Positions 16,920 through 24,743 of a stretch of DNA of 64,000 bases are shown here, piece after piece. A model generated the notes under the pieces. That model was not told where the DNA came from, ran no database searches, and saw only the letters and a list, made by a program, of their open reading frames with translations. The position numbers and the translations under genes were made by a program. The number at the start of each line of letters is the position of its first letter. Within the stretch, counting starts at the first letter, position 1. Source of the DNA: Pyrinomonadaceae bacterium (GTDB lineage Bacteria > Acidobacteriota > Blastocatellia > Pyrinomonadales > Pyrinomonadaceae); contig JAVEDE010000029.1 of assembly GCA_030841105.1 (NCBI GenBank), forward strand, positions 1 to 64,000, read 5' to 3'.

Positions 16920-17285
16920 TTAGTAGCGGTTGCCGCCGCCGCCGCCGCCGTAACCGCCGCGACCACCGCCGCCGCCGTTACCGCCGTAGCCGCCACGACC
17001 ACCACCGCCACCGCCGCCGCCGCGACCGCCGCGATCTTCGCGGGGTTTCGCTTCGTTGACGTTCAGGCTGCGGCCATTGACTTCCTTACCGTTGAACTGC
17101 TCGATGGCCTTCTGGCCTTCTTCCGTGCTGGACATTTCGACGAAGCCGAAGCCGCGTGAACGTCCTGTCTCGCGATCCTCGACCACCGAAGCCGACTCAA
17201 CCGTGCCCGCCTGCGCGAACAATTCCTGCAAATCGTCGCTCGAAGTTTGAAAAGCAAGGTTGCCGACGTAAAGTTTCATAGACAT
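16920..17285 (-). CDS. RRM RNA-binding protein with glycine-rich tail
   Basis: The 121-residue product is a single RNA recognition motif with RNP2 (LYVGNL, residues 4-9) and RNP1 (RGFGFVEM, about 44-51). An RGG/GGY-type glycine-rich tail runs from about residue 85. Bacterial proteins of this design resemble cyanobacterial Rbp and are often cold-induced; they bind single-stranded RNA. The tail could drive low-specificity RNA binding or condensation. The leader from 17286 to about 17400 may carry regulation but shows no motif I can name. Confidence 0.93.
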   Translation of the reverse strand: MSMKLYVGNLAFQTSSDDLQELFAQAGTVESASVVEDRETGRSRGFGFVEMSSTEEGQKAIEQFNGKEVNGRSLNVNEAKPREDRGGRGGGGGGGGRGGYGGNGGGGGRGGYGGGGGGNRY

Positions 17286-17660
17286 AAAATAGTATCCCTC
17301 TTCCCTGTGGAAGTGTTAGGAGAAGCGTCGAATCGAAGGTGGCTTAGGAGTAACGGTAGGTAGGCGAAAGCTCTCAGTTCGTGTGCCCTGCTTGCGGCGG
17401 CTTCTAATGTTGAGATCGACCTTCCCCCTGATTATCCGAAACGCACCGCCGCTGTTACTGCGGCACGGACGCGCATCACCGTTAATACATAAGAGAAGGA
17501 TTAACTGGCAGCCAGTATGCGCTATCCGCCGCCCGAACGCAAGACGCCGCCGTCAAACGAAGGCGCAGGCGGCATGCAATGTTCAGGCGCGCGGCGATTC
17601 GGCCACACTTCCGCAGGTGCTAGAATGGCGCGATTATCTCGGACGCGCGGGTGCAATTCG
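17286..17660. other. divergent intergenic region
   Basis: This stretch separates the RRM gene from the acyltransferase and must hold both promoters. A possible -10 (TAGAAT) at 17621-17626 would favour the TTG start of the acyltransferase. I see no repeat, RNA gene or convincing small gene. Confidence 0.35.
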
Positions 17661-18911
17661 TTGACTTCTGAGTTGGAACTAAAGTCTGAAGGACGAAAAA
17701 TCGGGCGGGTGCTGAGCCTCGACGCGATGCGGGGCGTGGCCGCGTTCGTCGTCGTCGTCTATCACGCGCTGGGGGTCGCGCCGCAGACGGCCTTCACGGG
17801 CTGGCAATGGTGGCTGCCGGAGTTGACCGCGTGGCTCGTCCATTTCGGCTACGCCGGAATCTACCTGTTCTTCGTCATCTCCGGCTTCTGCATCCACCTC
17901 CACTGGGCGCGCTCCCGCGCCGCCGGGGTGGCGCACCCGACGATCAACTTCTACGCCTTCTGGAAGCGACGCGTCCGACGCCTCTACCCGCCCTACCTCG
18001 CCGCGCTCGCGCTCTACGTCGGCTACAACGCCTACCAGACGCCGCCCGACCTCTCCGCCTTCTACCTGTGGGACGTGGGGCTGCACCTCTTGATGCTCCA
18101 CAACCTCGACCTCCGCACGACCTACAGCATCAACGGCGCGTTCTGGACGCTCGCGATCGAAGAACAACTCTATCTCGCCTACTTCCTCCTGCTCTACCTG
18201 CGCATCCGCTACGGCTGGGCGCGCACGCTTGCGTTGTGCGCGGCGGCGCGCGTCGGCTGGCTGGTGTTGGGGCGCGCCGTCGTCTACTTCTACGGCCTCC
18301 AGATTCCCGTCACGGAGGCGGCGGCGACCAACTGGTTCATCTGGGCTTTGGGCGCGCTCAGCGTGGAGGCGGCGTTGGGCGTCGTGCGTTTGCCCGAATG
18401 GTGTTACAAGTGGTGGGCGGGCGCGGGCGCGCTGCTCGTGGCGATGGGTCTCGCGCTCGGACTTCCTTACGTCAATCACCTCGTCTGGATTCACGATCCG
18501 GGCTGGCTCTTGATGCACCCGGCATGGGGCGTCGGCTTCTTCGTGCTGGTGAACGGCGCGGTGCGCGCAGAGCAGCGGCGGCGCGCATTGTCGCGTCGCG
18601 CCTCGCGCGTCGTCGTCGGGCTGGCGGCTCTCGGCCTGATCTCCTACTCGCTCTACCTGACGCACCTCTTCGTCTTGATGCAGTGGTACTGGTTCGGCTT
18701 CACGCAGTTTCACATCCGCACCATCGCGCTCGTCATCATGACGCCGCTCTCGGTCTTGTTCGCGTGGCTGTTCTTCCGTCTCTTCGAGCGGCCGTTCATG
18801 GCGACTTCCGTCGGCATGGGGGCGCACCCGCGCACGATTAGTAGCAGCGGCAGCGGCGGTCACCTCTCCCAACCGCCGCCCGAACGCGTCAGCGACCCGG
18901 CCGCCATCTGA
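17661..18911 (+). CDS. membrane acyltransferase family 3 protein (OafA-like)
   Basis: This polytopic protein of about 416 residues opens with LSLDAMRGVAAFVVVVYHAL, the diagnostic first helix of acyltransferase 3 proteins including the R and H used in acyl transfer. About ten membrane helices follow, with FFVISGFCIHLHWAR and RRVRRLYPPYL also typical. Such enzymes O-acetylate surface polysaccharides, lipids or peptidoglycan; the substrate here is unknown. Starts at 17517 and 17625 are also in frame. I prefer the TTG at 17661, since upstream residues are not conserved-looking. There is no SGNH partner domain. Confidence 0.87.
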   Translation: MTSELELKSEGRKIGRVLSLDAMRGVAAFVVVVYHALGVAPQTAFTGWQWWLPELTAWLVHFGYAGIYLFFVISGFCIHLHWARSRAAGVAHPTINFYAFWKRRVRRLYPPYLAALALYVGYNAYQTPPDLSAFYLWDVGLHLLMLHNLDLRTTYSINGAFWTLAIEEQLYLAYFLLLYLRIRYGWARTLALCAAARVGWLVLGRAVVYFYGLQIPVTEAAATNWFIWALGALSVEAALGVVRLPEWCYKWWAGAGALLVAMGLALGLPYVNHLVWIHDPGWLLMHPAWGVGFFVLVNGAVRAEQRRRALSRRASRVVVGLAALGLISYSLYLTHLFVLMQWYWFGFTQFHIRTIALVIMTPLSVLFAWLFFRLFERPFMATSVGMGAHPRTISSSGSGGHLSQPPPERVSDPAAI

Positions 18912-18976
18912 AAACTCAAACTCACTCGACCGGCGCAAGAAAACTTTTGCTTACTTCGCGAGAATCAACTGTGACG

Positions 18977-20608
18977 ATGCAGTGGACAACAAAGAGCGGC
19001 GGGCGCGACGGACACAACAGTCGCGACGGGCGCAACAAACGCGATGGACATTACAGTCGAAGTGCGTGCAACAGTCGCAGCGGACACAAGGGTCGCGGCG
19101 TCCGGCGTGCGCTTGCGGCGTTGTGTCTGGTGCTCGTCGTCACGTCCGCGACAAAGGCGATGGCGAGAGACGGTTGGGTCGGCGTGCGCTCGCCGCATTA
19201 CCTGCTGGTGGGCGACACGACCGAGAGCGAGTTGCGCGAGGTGGCGATCAGGTTCGAGCAGTTTCGCAACGCCTTCTCGCAACTCTTCCCCGCCTCCGGC
19301 CTGAGTTCCTCCGTGCCGACGACCGTCGTCGTCTTCAAAGACTTCGAGTCGTACAAAGACTTCCGCCCGCTCTATCAAGGCAGGCCAACCGAGTTCATCA
19401 GCTACTTTCAATCGGGACTCGACAGCAACTACATCGCGCTGCCGCTCGACCGTGATCGCGAGAGCCTCTACGTCAAACTCTTTCACGAGTCCGTCCACCT
19501 CTTGATTGACAGCCAGTCGCGCCGCGTCCCCGACTGGCTCAACGAAGGGCTGGCGCAGTATTACAGCACGTTCGAGTTTGACATCGCCGCGAACAAGAAC
19601 ATCCTCGGCAAGCCCGTCGCCGGAAACCTCGCGCTCCTGCGTAAAAACAAACTGCTCCCGCTCGCCGCCCTCTTCGCCGTGGATCGCGCCTCCGCCGATT
19701 ACAACGAGCGCGAGCGCAACGGCATCTTCAACGCGCAGTCGTGGGCGCTCGTGCATTACCTGATGACCGCCGACGGCGGGCGGCGGCAACTTCAACTCCT
19801 GCGCTTCATTGAGATGACGGCGGCGGGCGCGCCCTTCGAGCGGAGTTTCCGGCAGTCGTTCAAAGCCGATTACAAGACGGTGGAAGACGAGTTGAAGGAA
19901 TACGTGCGGCGCGAAAACTTCCCTGTGCGGCAGACGCGTCTGGAAGATAATTTGAGCGTCGTGGCCGAACTTGAGTCGCTGCCGCTAACGAGCGCGGACG
20001 CGCACTATTTTCTCGGCGACCTGCTCCTGCACATCAACCGCTACGAGGACGCGGCGCGTCAACTGCAAAAGGCCACGGGTCTCAATCCCAGATCGGCTCT
20101 GGCCTTCGCCGCGCTCGGCATGGTGCGCGTGCGACAGCGGCAGGGCGCGGAGGCGCGGCGTCTGCTCCAACAGGCCACGAGCCTCGAACCGGACAACTAC
20201 CTGACGCACTACTATTACGCCTACGCGCTCAGCCGCGAGGAGATGGACGAGGAACAGGAGATCAACGCCTACGAGGACGAAGCAGCCGACATCATGCGTC
20301 GCGAGTTGCGGCGCGCGATTGCGCTCAAACCCGACTTCGCAGAGTCCTACCGCCTCCTCGCCTTCATCAATCTCGTCACGGGCGAACACCTCCCCGAAGC
20401 GGTCGAACTACTCAGGCAGGGCTTGAAACTCTCGCCCGGACGACCCGACCTGACCTTCATCCTCGCGCAAGTCTACGTCCGCATGAAGGAGACCGACGCC
20501 GCCCGCGCCACCCTCCAACAACTTCTCAACAGCGGCGCGAACGCACGCCTGCGCGCACGCGCCCAACTTCTCCTCGACCGGATGAAAACCAACGGCAACG
20601 CGCGATAG
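18977..20608 (+). CDS. DUF1570-like gluzincin protein with TPR repeats
   Basis: The 543-residue protein has a hydrophilic N-terminal extension of about 40 residues made of hexapeptide-like repeats (SRDGHN variants), then a hydrophobic signal or anchor. The next domain contains LFHESVHLLID (HExxH zinc motif, about residue 170) and NEGLAQYYSTFE about 25 residues later, which supplies the glutamate of a gluzincin metallopeptidase. At least three TPR units follow (about 335-520). The catalytic residues look intact, so proteolysis is plausible, with TPRs for partner binding in the periplasm. A TTG at 18947 is an alternative start. Confidence 0.85.
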   Translation: MQWTTKSGGRDGHNSRDGRNKRDGHYSRSACNSRSGHKGRGVRRALAALCLVLVVTSATKAMARDGWVGVRSPHYLLVGDTTESELREVAIRFEQFRNAFSQLFPASGLSSSVPTTVVVFKDFESYKDFRPLYQGRPTEFISYFQSGLDSNYIALPLDRDRESLYVKLFHESVHLLIDSQSRRVPDWLNEGLAQYYSTFEFDIAANKNILGKPVAGNLALLRKNKLLPLAALFAVDRASADYNERERNGIFNAQSWALVHYLMTADGGRRQLQLLRFIEMTAAGAPFERSFRQSFKADYKTVEDELKEYVRRENFPVRQTRLEDNLSVVAELESLPLTSADAHYFLGDLLLHINRYEDAARQLQKATGLNPRSALAFAALGMVRVRQRQGAEARRLLQQATSLEPDNYLTHYYYAYALSREEMDEEQEINAYEDEAADIMRRELRRAIALKPDFAESYRLLAFINLVTGEHLPEAVELLRQGLKLSPGRPDLTFILAQVYVRMKETDAARATLQQLLNSGANARLRARAQLLLDRMKTNGNAR

Positions 20609-20611
20609 GGA

Positions 20612-20706
20612 CGAGGAACAGAAGTCAGAAAACAGGAGTCAAGAGTCAGGAGTCAGAATAAAACGATCGTTGGTCTTCATTCTGTCTCCTGACTTCTGTC
20701 TCCTGC
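20612..20706. repeat. inverted short-tandem-repeat element (GAGTCAG type)
   Basis: The left arm carries several copies of a seven-base-like unit (AGTCAGA, GGAGTCA variants) and the right arm the complementary CTGACTTCTGTCTCCTG, around a unique centre. It fills the gap between convergent genes and could fold into a long hairpin acting as a terminator. Confidence 0.65.
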
Positions 20707-20710
20707 TTTG

Positions 20711-22336
20711 CTACGACCGGATGAACGCGATGCGCCGCGCCGGGTAGTTGAAGACGATGGTGAAGGGCGAGAGGAATTCGCGCCCGACCACGCCCGCGCC
20801 GCCTTCACGGCTCAGCCCCGCGACCCTGAACCCCACCTGCGGCTGCTTGAACTTCACCCCCGCGAGTTCAAACCATTCGATCGTGCCCGTCAACAGTTTG
20901 TACGAACCGCCAGACCCGGTGTCCGTGTCGTCTTTCGTCGCGCGCCCTTCGAGCAGTTTCTCGTCGCGGATGTACTTGTCGTAAAAAGTGACCGTGCCCG
21001 TGAAGCCCGTGTCGAGTTGGAACAGCCCCTCGCGGTTGCCCTCGAAGCGGCACATAACGGCGGGCGTCAGATCAATGTAAGAGAGGGGCTGCCACTTCCC
21101 ACGCCGGAGTTTGTAACTAGCCGGATCGTATAAGGCGATCTGCTTACCGCCGCCCGTCACCTCCACCACGACGCGCGCCAGGAGCGGGTGGCCGACGAGT
21201 CCCGCGCGACGTGTGCCCGGCGGCGCGTTCCGCCCGGACAGATCCATCGCGAGGTAGAGCGGGTTCTTGAACGTGACGCGGCCGAGTTGCAAAGTCTTCC
21301 CCTGCCGGATCGTCACCTCCTGCGGCCGCCCGTCCGCGCCCATTGACATAGACTTGCCGAGCACGGGCATCTTGAGTTCGTCGGCCACCTTCGCATCAAT
21401 GTGCATCCCGTCGCCGCCCGTGTCGAAGTGAAACCAGCCCACGTCGCGCCCGTCCACGAGCGGCCGCACGTAGTAATGCCCCGGCGCAGACGCAGAGAAC
21501 GCGACGCCCTGCGCCACCTGCAACTGCGCGGGGAGCGTGTTGTCGAACACCGTGTCGGGCGGGAGCGCGGGCGTGGCGAAGAGCGCCGCATCCGCCGCCG
21601 ACGCTTCCCTCAACGCCTTCACCTTGAACTCCGAATCCGAGCCGCGGTAGTTGACGACGATGGTGTGCGGGAAACGAAAGCCGTGCGTCTCTTGATAATC
21701 CTTGAAGGCGACCGTGTAGGGGCCGCGTTCGTATTCGACGACGAGCGTCTCCGGCAACCACGTCTCGCGGGCGATGAAAATTTTCGCGCCCACCAGACCG
21801 CCGCGCACGCGCATCAAGAGCGCGACGCGTTTCGCGTCCGTTTCAGCGGGCAGCATCGCGTAGACGAAAGGCGCGCGCGCGTCGAGCCACCAACTGCCCC
21901 TCACCCACGGCGGGATCAAGAGTTTCTCACGCAGGCGTTGCGGCATCGGCGCGGGCAGAGCCGTGCGGTCGAGTTGCCACGCGAAACTCCCGTCGTAACC
22001 GAGCGGCCTGTTGTTCGACGGCCGCGAGTCTTCCCGAAACTCACCCGCCGCCCCGAACGTCGAAATCCGCGACTCCCCGACCGCCGCCCCCTTCGCTACT
22101 TCCTCCACCACGAACCCGCGCTTCAAACGTTTCAACTTCCCGTACCCGATTGCCCCGCGCACCTTCTCCAACACCTGCGCCACGCTCAACTCGCCCGCCC
22201 CTTGCCCCGACGCGTCAACCTCCCCGCCCGGCGCACCCGCGAACCCCGACGCGAGCAACACCACACATACCAACACACACCAACCCCGCACACACCAGAC
22301 AACGCGCGGTGCAACTCCGTCAAAGCGACTCCTCAT
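20711..22336 (-). CDS. secreted retropepsin-like aspartyl protease family protein
   Basis: The 541-residue protein has a signal peptide, then an N-terminal domain of about 250 residues resembling lipoprotein-carrier-type beta domains. Two aspartyl protease-like halves follow: FHFDTGGDGMHID (about 305) and FQLDTGFTGTVTF (about 440). Two DTG motifs in one chain suggest a pepsin-like two-lobed active site formed from clan AA halves. Start choice is firm (GGAGGCGAAACATG). Similar acidobacterial proteins are annotated as aspartyl proteases, but activity is rarely tested. Confidence 0.8.
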   Translation of the reverse strand: MRSRFDGVAPRVVWCVRGWCVLVCVVLLASGFAGAPGGEVDASGQGAGELSVAQVLEKVRGAIGYGKLKRLKRGFVVEEVAKGAAVGESRISTFGAAGEFREDSRPSNNRPLGYDGSFAWQLDRTALPAPMPQRLREKLLIPPWVRGSWWLDARAPFVYAMLPAETDAKRVALLMRVRGGLVGAKIFIARETWLPETLVVEYERGPYTVAFKDYQETHGFRFPHTIVVNYRGSDSEFKVKALREASAADAALFATPALPPDTVFDNTLPAQLQVAQGVAFSASAPGHYYVRPLVDGRDVGWFHFDTGGDGMHIDAKVADELKMPVLGKSMSMGADGRPQEVTIRQGKTLQLGRVTFKNPLYLAMDLSGRNAPPGTRRAGLVGHPLLARVVVEVTGGGKQIALYDPASYKLRRGKWQPLSYIDLTPAVMCRFEGNREGLFQLDTGFTGTVTFYDKYIRDEKLLEGRATKDDTDTGSGGSYKLLTGTIEWFELAGVKFKQPQVGFRVAGLSREGGAGVVGREFLSPFTIVFNYPARRIAFIRS

Positions 22337-22498
22337 GTTTCGCCTCCTGCGACGAGGGCATTATTCAACGGGGGAATTGTTTGTTGATGCATTCATTTTG
22401 CGCTTTTCCCTACGCCCGCGCAAATATATCGTTCAGGTCAATCACACTCCGTATAGGGGCTGGCGGGGACGGGTGATAGAATCGAACTCCTTGGCAGC

Positions 22499-22684
22499 TT
22501 GGCAACCCGCTACAGTCTTAACGCCTATCTCAGAAGTATGGAACGGTCAGCGGAAAACGGTATCGGTGAAGCGGTCGCGGCCTTTAACATGGCATTCACC
22601 TATAACACCGTCAGCATCGCCGGTTGTCTGCTCTTAATCAGCGGAGTAATTCTTGCCGCCTTAACGAGCAGGCAACGGCCTTGA
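22499..22684 (+). CDS. possible small membrane protein
   Basis: The 61-codon frame ends in a hydrophobic segment (VSIAGCLLLISGVILAAL, about 38-55) and a short basic tail, as expected for a one-helix membrane protein. No ribosome binding site is clear at the first ATG; an inner ATG at 22538 is possible. It could be a chance frame or the 3' end of a decayed gene. The rest of 22337-22736 shows nothing I can name. Confidence 0.3.
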   Translation: MATRYSLNAYLRSMERSAENGIGEAVAAFNMAFTYNTVSIAGCLLLISGVILAALTSRQRP

Positions 22685-22736
22685 TGCGTGTCGAATTTGA
22701 TCGGGGCGTTGGGCGCACGGAATAGGATCACCCCGC

Positions 22737-23102
22737 TCAAAATTTTGTTGCGTGGAGGCGGGCGACCGTCTCGATGATCTTCCCTACGTCTTCCGGCTTG
22801 CGTAAGAACTCATTGACGCCCGCCTGTCGCGCCTCCCTGCTACACTCACTCGCGGAGAACATAATGATCGGCATCGCTCTACGACGCGGGAGCGTGCGCG
22901 CATATCTCACTAACTCAAGCCCGCTCATGCTCGGCAACTGGTTATCGCACAGCAAGAGGCTATAACTCGCCTCGCTCGCCAACCTGAGCACGGCGACCGC
23001 GCCGTCGCCGCAGTGCGAGACGCGCCAGCCTTTCGCTTCCAGCGTCTCTTTAATCGCTTGAGCGATCACGGAATGATCTTCTACGAGAAGAATGTGAGGC
23101 AT
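22737..23102 (-). CDS. stand-alone response regulator receiver protein
   Basis: The 121-residue product is a CheY-like receiver: acidic pair in LLVEDHS, phosphoacceptor Asp in LLLCDNQLPSMSG (about residue 53), a conserved Ser in FSAS (about 84) and Lys in FLRKPED (about 102). There is no output domain, so it must act through partners or phosphorelay. No histidine kinase is encoded nearby. A GC-rich hairpin lies directly upstream in its leader. Confidence 0.93.
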   Translation of the reverse strand: MPHILLVEDHSVIAQAIKETLEAKGWRVSHCGDGAVAVLRLASEASYSLLLCDNQLPSMSGLELVRYARTLPRRRAMPIIMFSASECSREARQAGVNEFLRKPEDVGKIIETVARLHATKF

Positions 23103-23114
23103 AAGGCTATGTGT

Positions 23115-23150
23115 CGCGGGGCGTGTGCTGTCCTTGCCGCACGCCCCGCG
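23115..23150 (-). promoter_or_regulatory. GC-rich hairpin in the leader of the receiver gene
   Basis: Arms 23115-23125 and 23140-23150 pair perfectly over 11 bases, 12 bases upstream of the start codon, where no Shine-Dalgarno is apparent. It could modulate translation or be an attenuator; evidence is structural only. Confidence 0.35.
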
Positions 23151-23402
23151 CGCCTCCGCCCTTGTCGTGAGTCAGGCAGAGGCGAGGTGAAGATATTCAA
23201 CTCCGGCGCGGTCTGCTATGATGCCGCGCGTTCAGTTATTGAAAACCAGCGACGGTCATGCGTAGCTCAACCTCAACCTCAAAGCAGGAGTGATGAGCAT
23301 CGCCGTTCGAGTTGAGAGGTTCTTACTCACGGCGACCACTTTACGCAGAGCCATTCCATGGAAGTTTCCAATAGAAGCAAATCTTGTGCGTTCTCTTTTC
23401 TG

Positions 23403-23420
23403 TTAGGGGGTGACTCCTAA
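23403..23420. promoter_or_regulatory. imperfect palindrome over the XRE gene start, possible operator
   Basis: TTAGG and CCTAA arms flank an 8-base centre, and the right arm ends on the A of the ATG. It covers the ribosome binding region, so a bound protein or an RNA hairpin here would repress the regulator's own expression. Confidence 0.35.
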
Positions 23421-23695
23421 TGGCAAGGGGGGCGCGCGAAAAGCCTCTGCGTTTGGCCGAAAAGCTTCTACTTATTCGCACTATGCTTGCCCTGTCTCAG
23501 AGTGAAATGCTCAAGCGCATAGGGGCTGAGAACAAGATGGATTACTACAGGATTTCAGAATTTGAGACCGGGAAAGGAGAGCCATCCTTGCCCGTTCTCT
23601 TACAGTACGCGCGTGTCGCGGGTGTCTGTGTGGACGTACTGATTGACGACGAACTCGACCTGCCCGCGAAACTGCCGGGTAAGCCGAAACACTAA
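23420..23695 (+). CDS. XRE-family helix-turn-helix regulator
   Basis: The 91-residue protein is essentially one Cro/C1-type HTH domain: LRLAEKLLLIRTMLALSQ, then SEMLKRIGAE, then YYRISEFETGKGEPSLPVLLQYAR. A short variable tail follows. No ligand-binding or peptidase domain is attached and no toxin gene is adjacent. It directly precedes the 42-base palindrome array, which makes it a candidate binder of those repeats, though only by position. Confidence 0.88.
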   Translation: MARGAREKPLRLAEKLLLIRTMLALSQSEMLKRIGAENKMDYYRISEFETGKGEPSLPVLLQYARVAGVCVDVLIDDELDLPAKLPGKPKH

Positions 23696-23748
23696 GTAAT
23701 GCCTCGCACACAGTCATAAAAGGTGGCCTCGCCTTCTCTCACGACAGA

Positions 23749-24061
23749 CGGTTTGAAGTTTCAACCGCGCTCCTTAAACTTTCAACGCGCGGTTTGAAGT
23801 TTCAACCGGCTTCCTTAAAGTTTCAACCGGGAGGTTGGAATCTTCAACCGGTTTCCTTAAAGTTCAGGAAGGTGGTTTGAACTTTCAACCGGCTTCCTTA
23901 AAGTTTCAGGAGTGCGGTTGAAAGTTTCAACCAGTCTCCTTAAGTTTTAAGGAAGCCGGTTGAAAGTTCAAACTAGTCTCCTTAAAACTTAAGGAGCACG
24001 GTTGAAAGTTCAAACCAGTCTCCTTAAAGTTTCAGGAAGCCGGTTGAAACTTTCAACCGGA
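23749..24061. repeat. tandem array of alternating palindromes, 42-base unit, 7.5 copies
   Basis: Units begin at 23749, 23790, 23832, 23873, 23915, 23957, 23999 and 24041 (spacings 41, 42, 41, 42, 42, 42, 42). Each has palindrome A, best GGTTGAAAGTTTCAACC, then palindrome B, such as CTCCTTAAAACTTAAGGAG, about 21 bases away. The final half unit ends the array on palindrome A, so it starts and ends with the same element. Copies differ at several positions, often keeping symmetry. The array is AT-rich, non-coding, and lies between the XRE gene and a small unknown gene. It is not a CRISPR, as there are no unique spacers. Confidence 0.92.
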
Positions 24062-24224
24062 CACTCACACGTTCCGGCGGGGCGACGAATTAAGCAGACG
24101 CCCCGTTTGAATCTTTTCGCTAACCTGTTCAGCCCTCAAACCGCGTGCCTTACAACCTCGACTCGCGCGCTTGAGTTTGAACTTTCCTCTAACCCGTTCT
24201 TCATCAAAGAAGGAGCTAAACCTC

Positions 24225-24578
24225 ATGGCGACCAAATACAAATTCGACACGGTACTGGCCGACGGCGAGCAGATCGCGCGCGTCTGGACGGAGAACCCGA
24301 CCTTTTCGCTCGGCGACATCACGCTCGCCAAACTCCAGACCAAGATCAAAGACCTCCGCGCCAAGCGCGACGAGGCGGAAACCCTCCGCACCCAACTGAC
24401 CGCCCTCTCCAACGACCTCAACGCCCAGACCGCCGAACTGTCCGGCATCGTCACGCGCGCACGCAGCGGCTTCCGCGCCGTCTACGGCCCCGACTCCACC
24501 CAGTACGAACAGGCCGGAGGCACACGCGCCAGCGAACGCAAACGCCCCTCGAAAAAGAAGACCCCGCCCACTCCCTGA
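24225..24578 (+). CDS. small coiled-coil protein of unknown function
   Basis: The 117-residue product starts MATKYKFDTV after AAGGAG. It is mostly helical and charged in the middle (about 45-85: KIKDLRAKRDEAETLRTQL and following heptads), then has SGFRAVYGPDSTQYE and a very basic tail ending in KKK. There is no signal peptide. The sharply defined C-terminal motif suggests a conserved family, but I cannot name it. It is the first gene downstream of the palindrome array and is followed by a strong terminator, so it is a single-gene unit. Confidence 0.72.
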   Translation: MATKYKFDTVLADGEQIARVWTENPTFSLGDITLAKLQTKIKDLRAKRDEAETLRTQLTALSNDLNAQTAELSGIVTRARSGFRAVYGPDSTQYEQAGGTRASERKRPSKKKTPPTP

Positions 24579-24595
24579 CGACACTACAGACGGAA

Positions 24596-24640
24596 GGAGC
24601 ACGCCCCGTCCAAGTATTAAACTTGGACGGGGCGTGCTCC
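24596..24640. terminator. strong hairpin terminator
   Basis: Perfect 20-base-pair stem (24596-24615 with 24621-24640) and 5-base loop, 18 bases after the stop of the coiled-coil protein gene and facing the convergent NACHT gene. It lacks a long T run but is the most stable hairpin I noticed in the window. Confidence 0.75.
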
Positions 24641-24743
24641 GTTTGCGTCTCTATCGTTGCGCCTTAGTCTGCGAACGGCCGCGCGGGTGGCTTGGGGCTT
24701 CCGAAAGTTTCGACACCTGTAAATTTTTGTCCGCCCCGCCTGA

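Noticed and set aside
23420..23695. Antitoxin of a type II system
   Set aside because: No adjacent toxin-like gene; the next frame is the non-coding array.
23749..24061. CRISPR array
   Set aside because: The whole 42-base unit repeats; there are no unique spacers and no cas genes.
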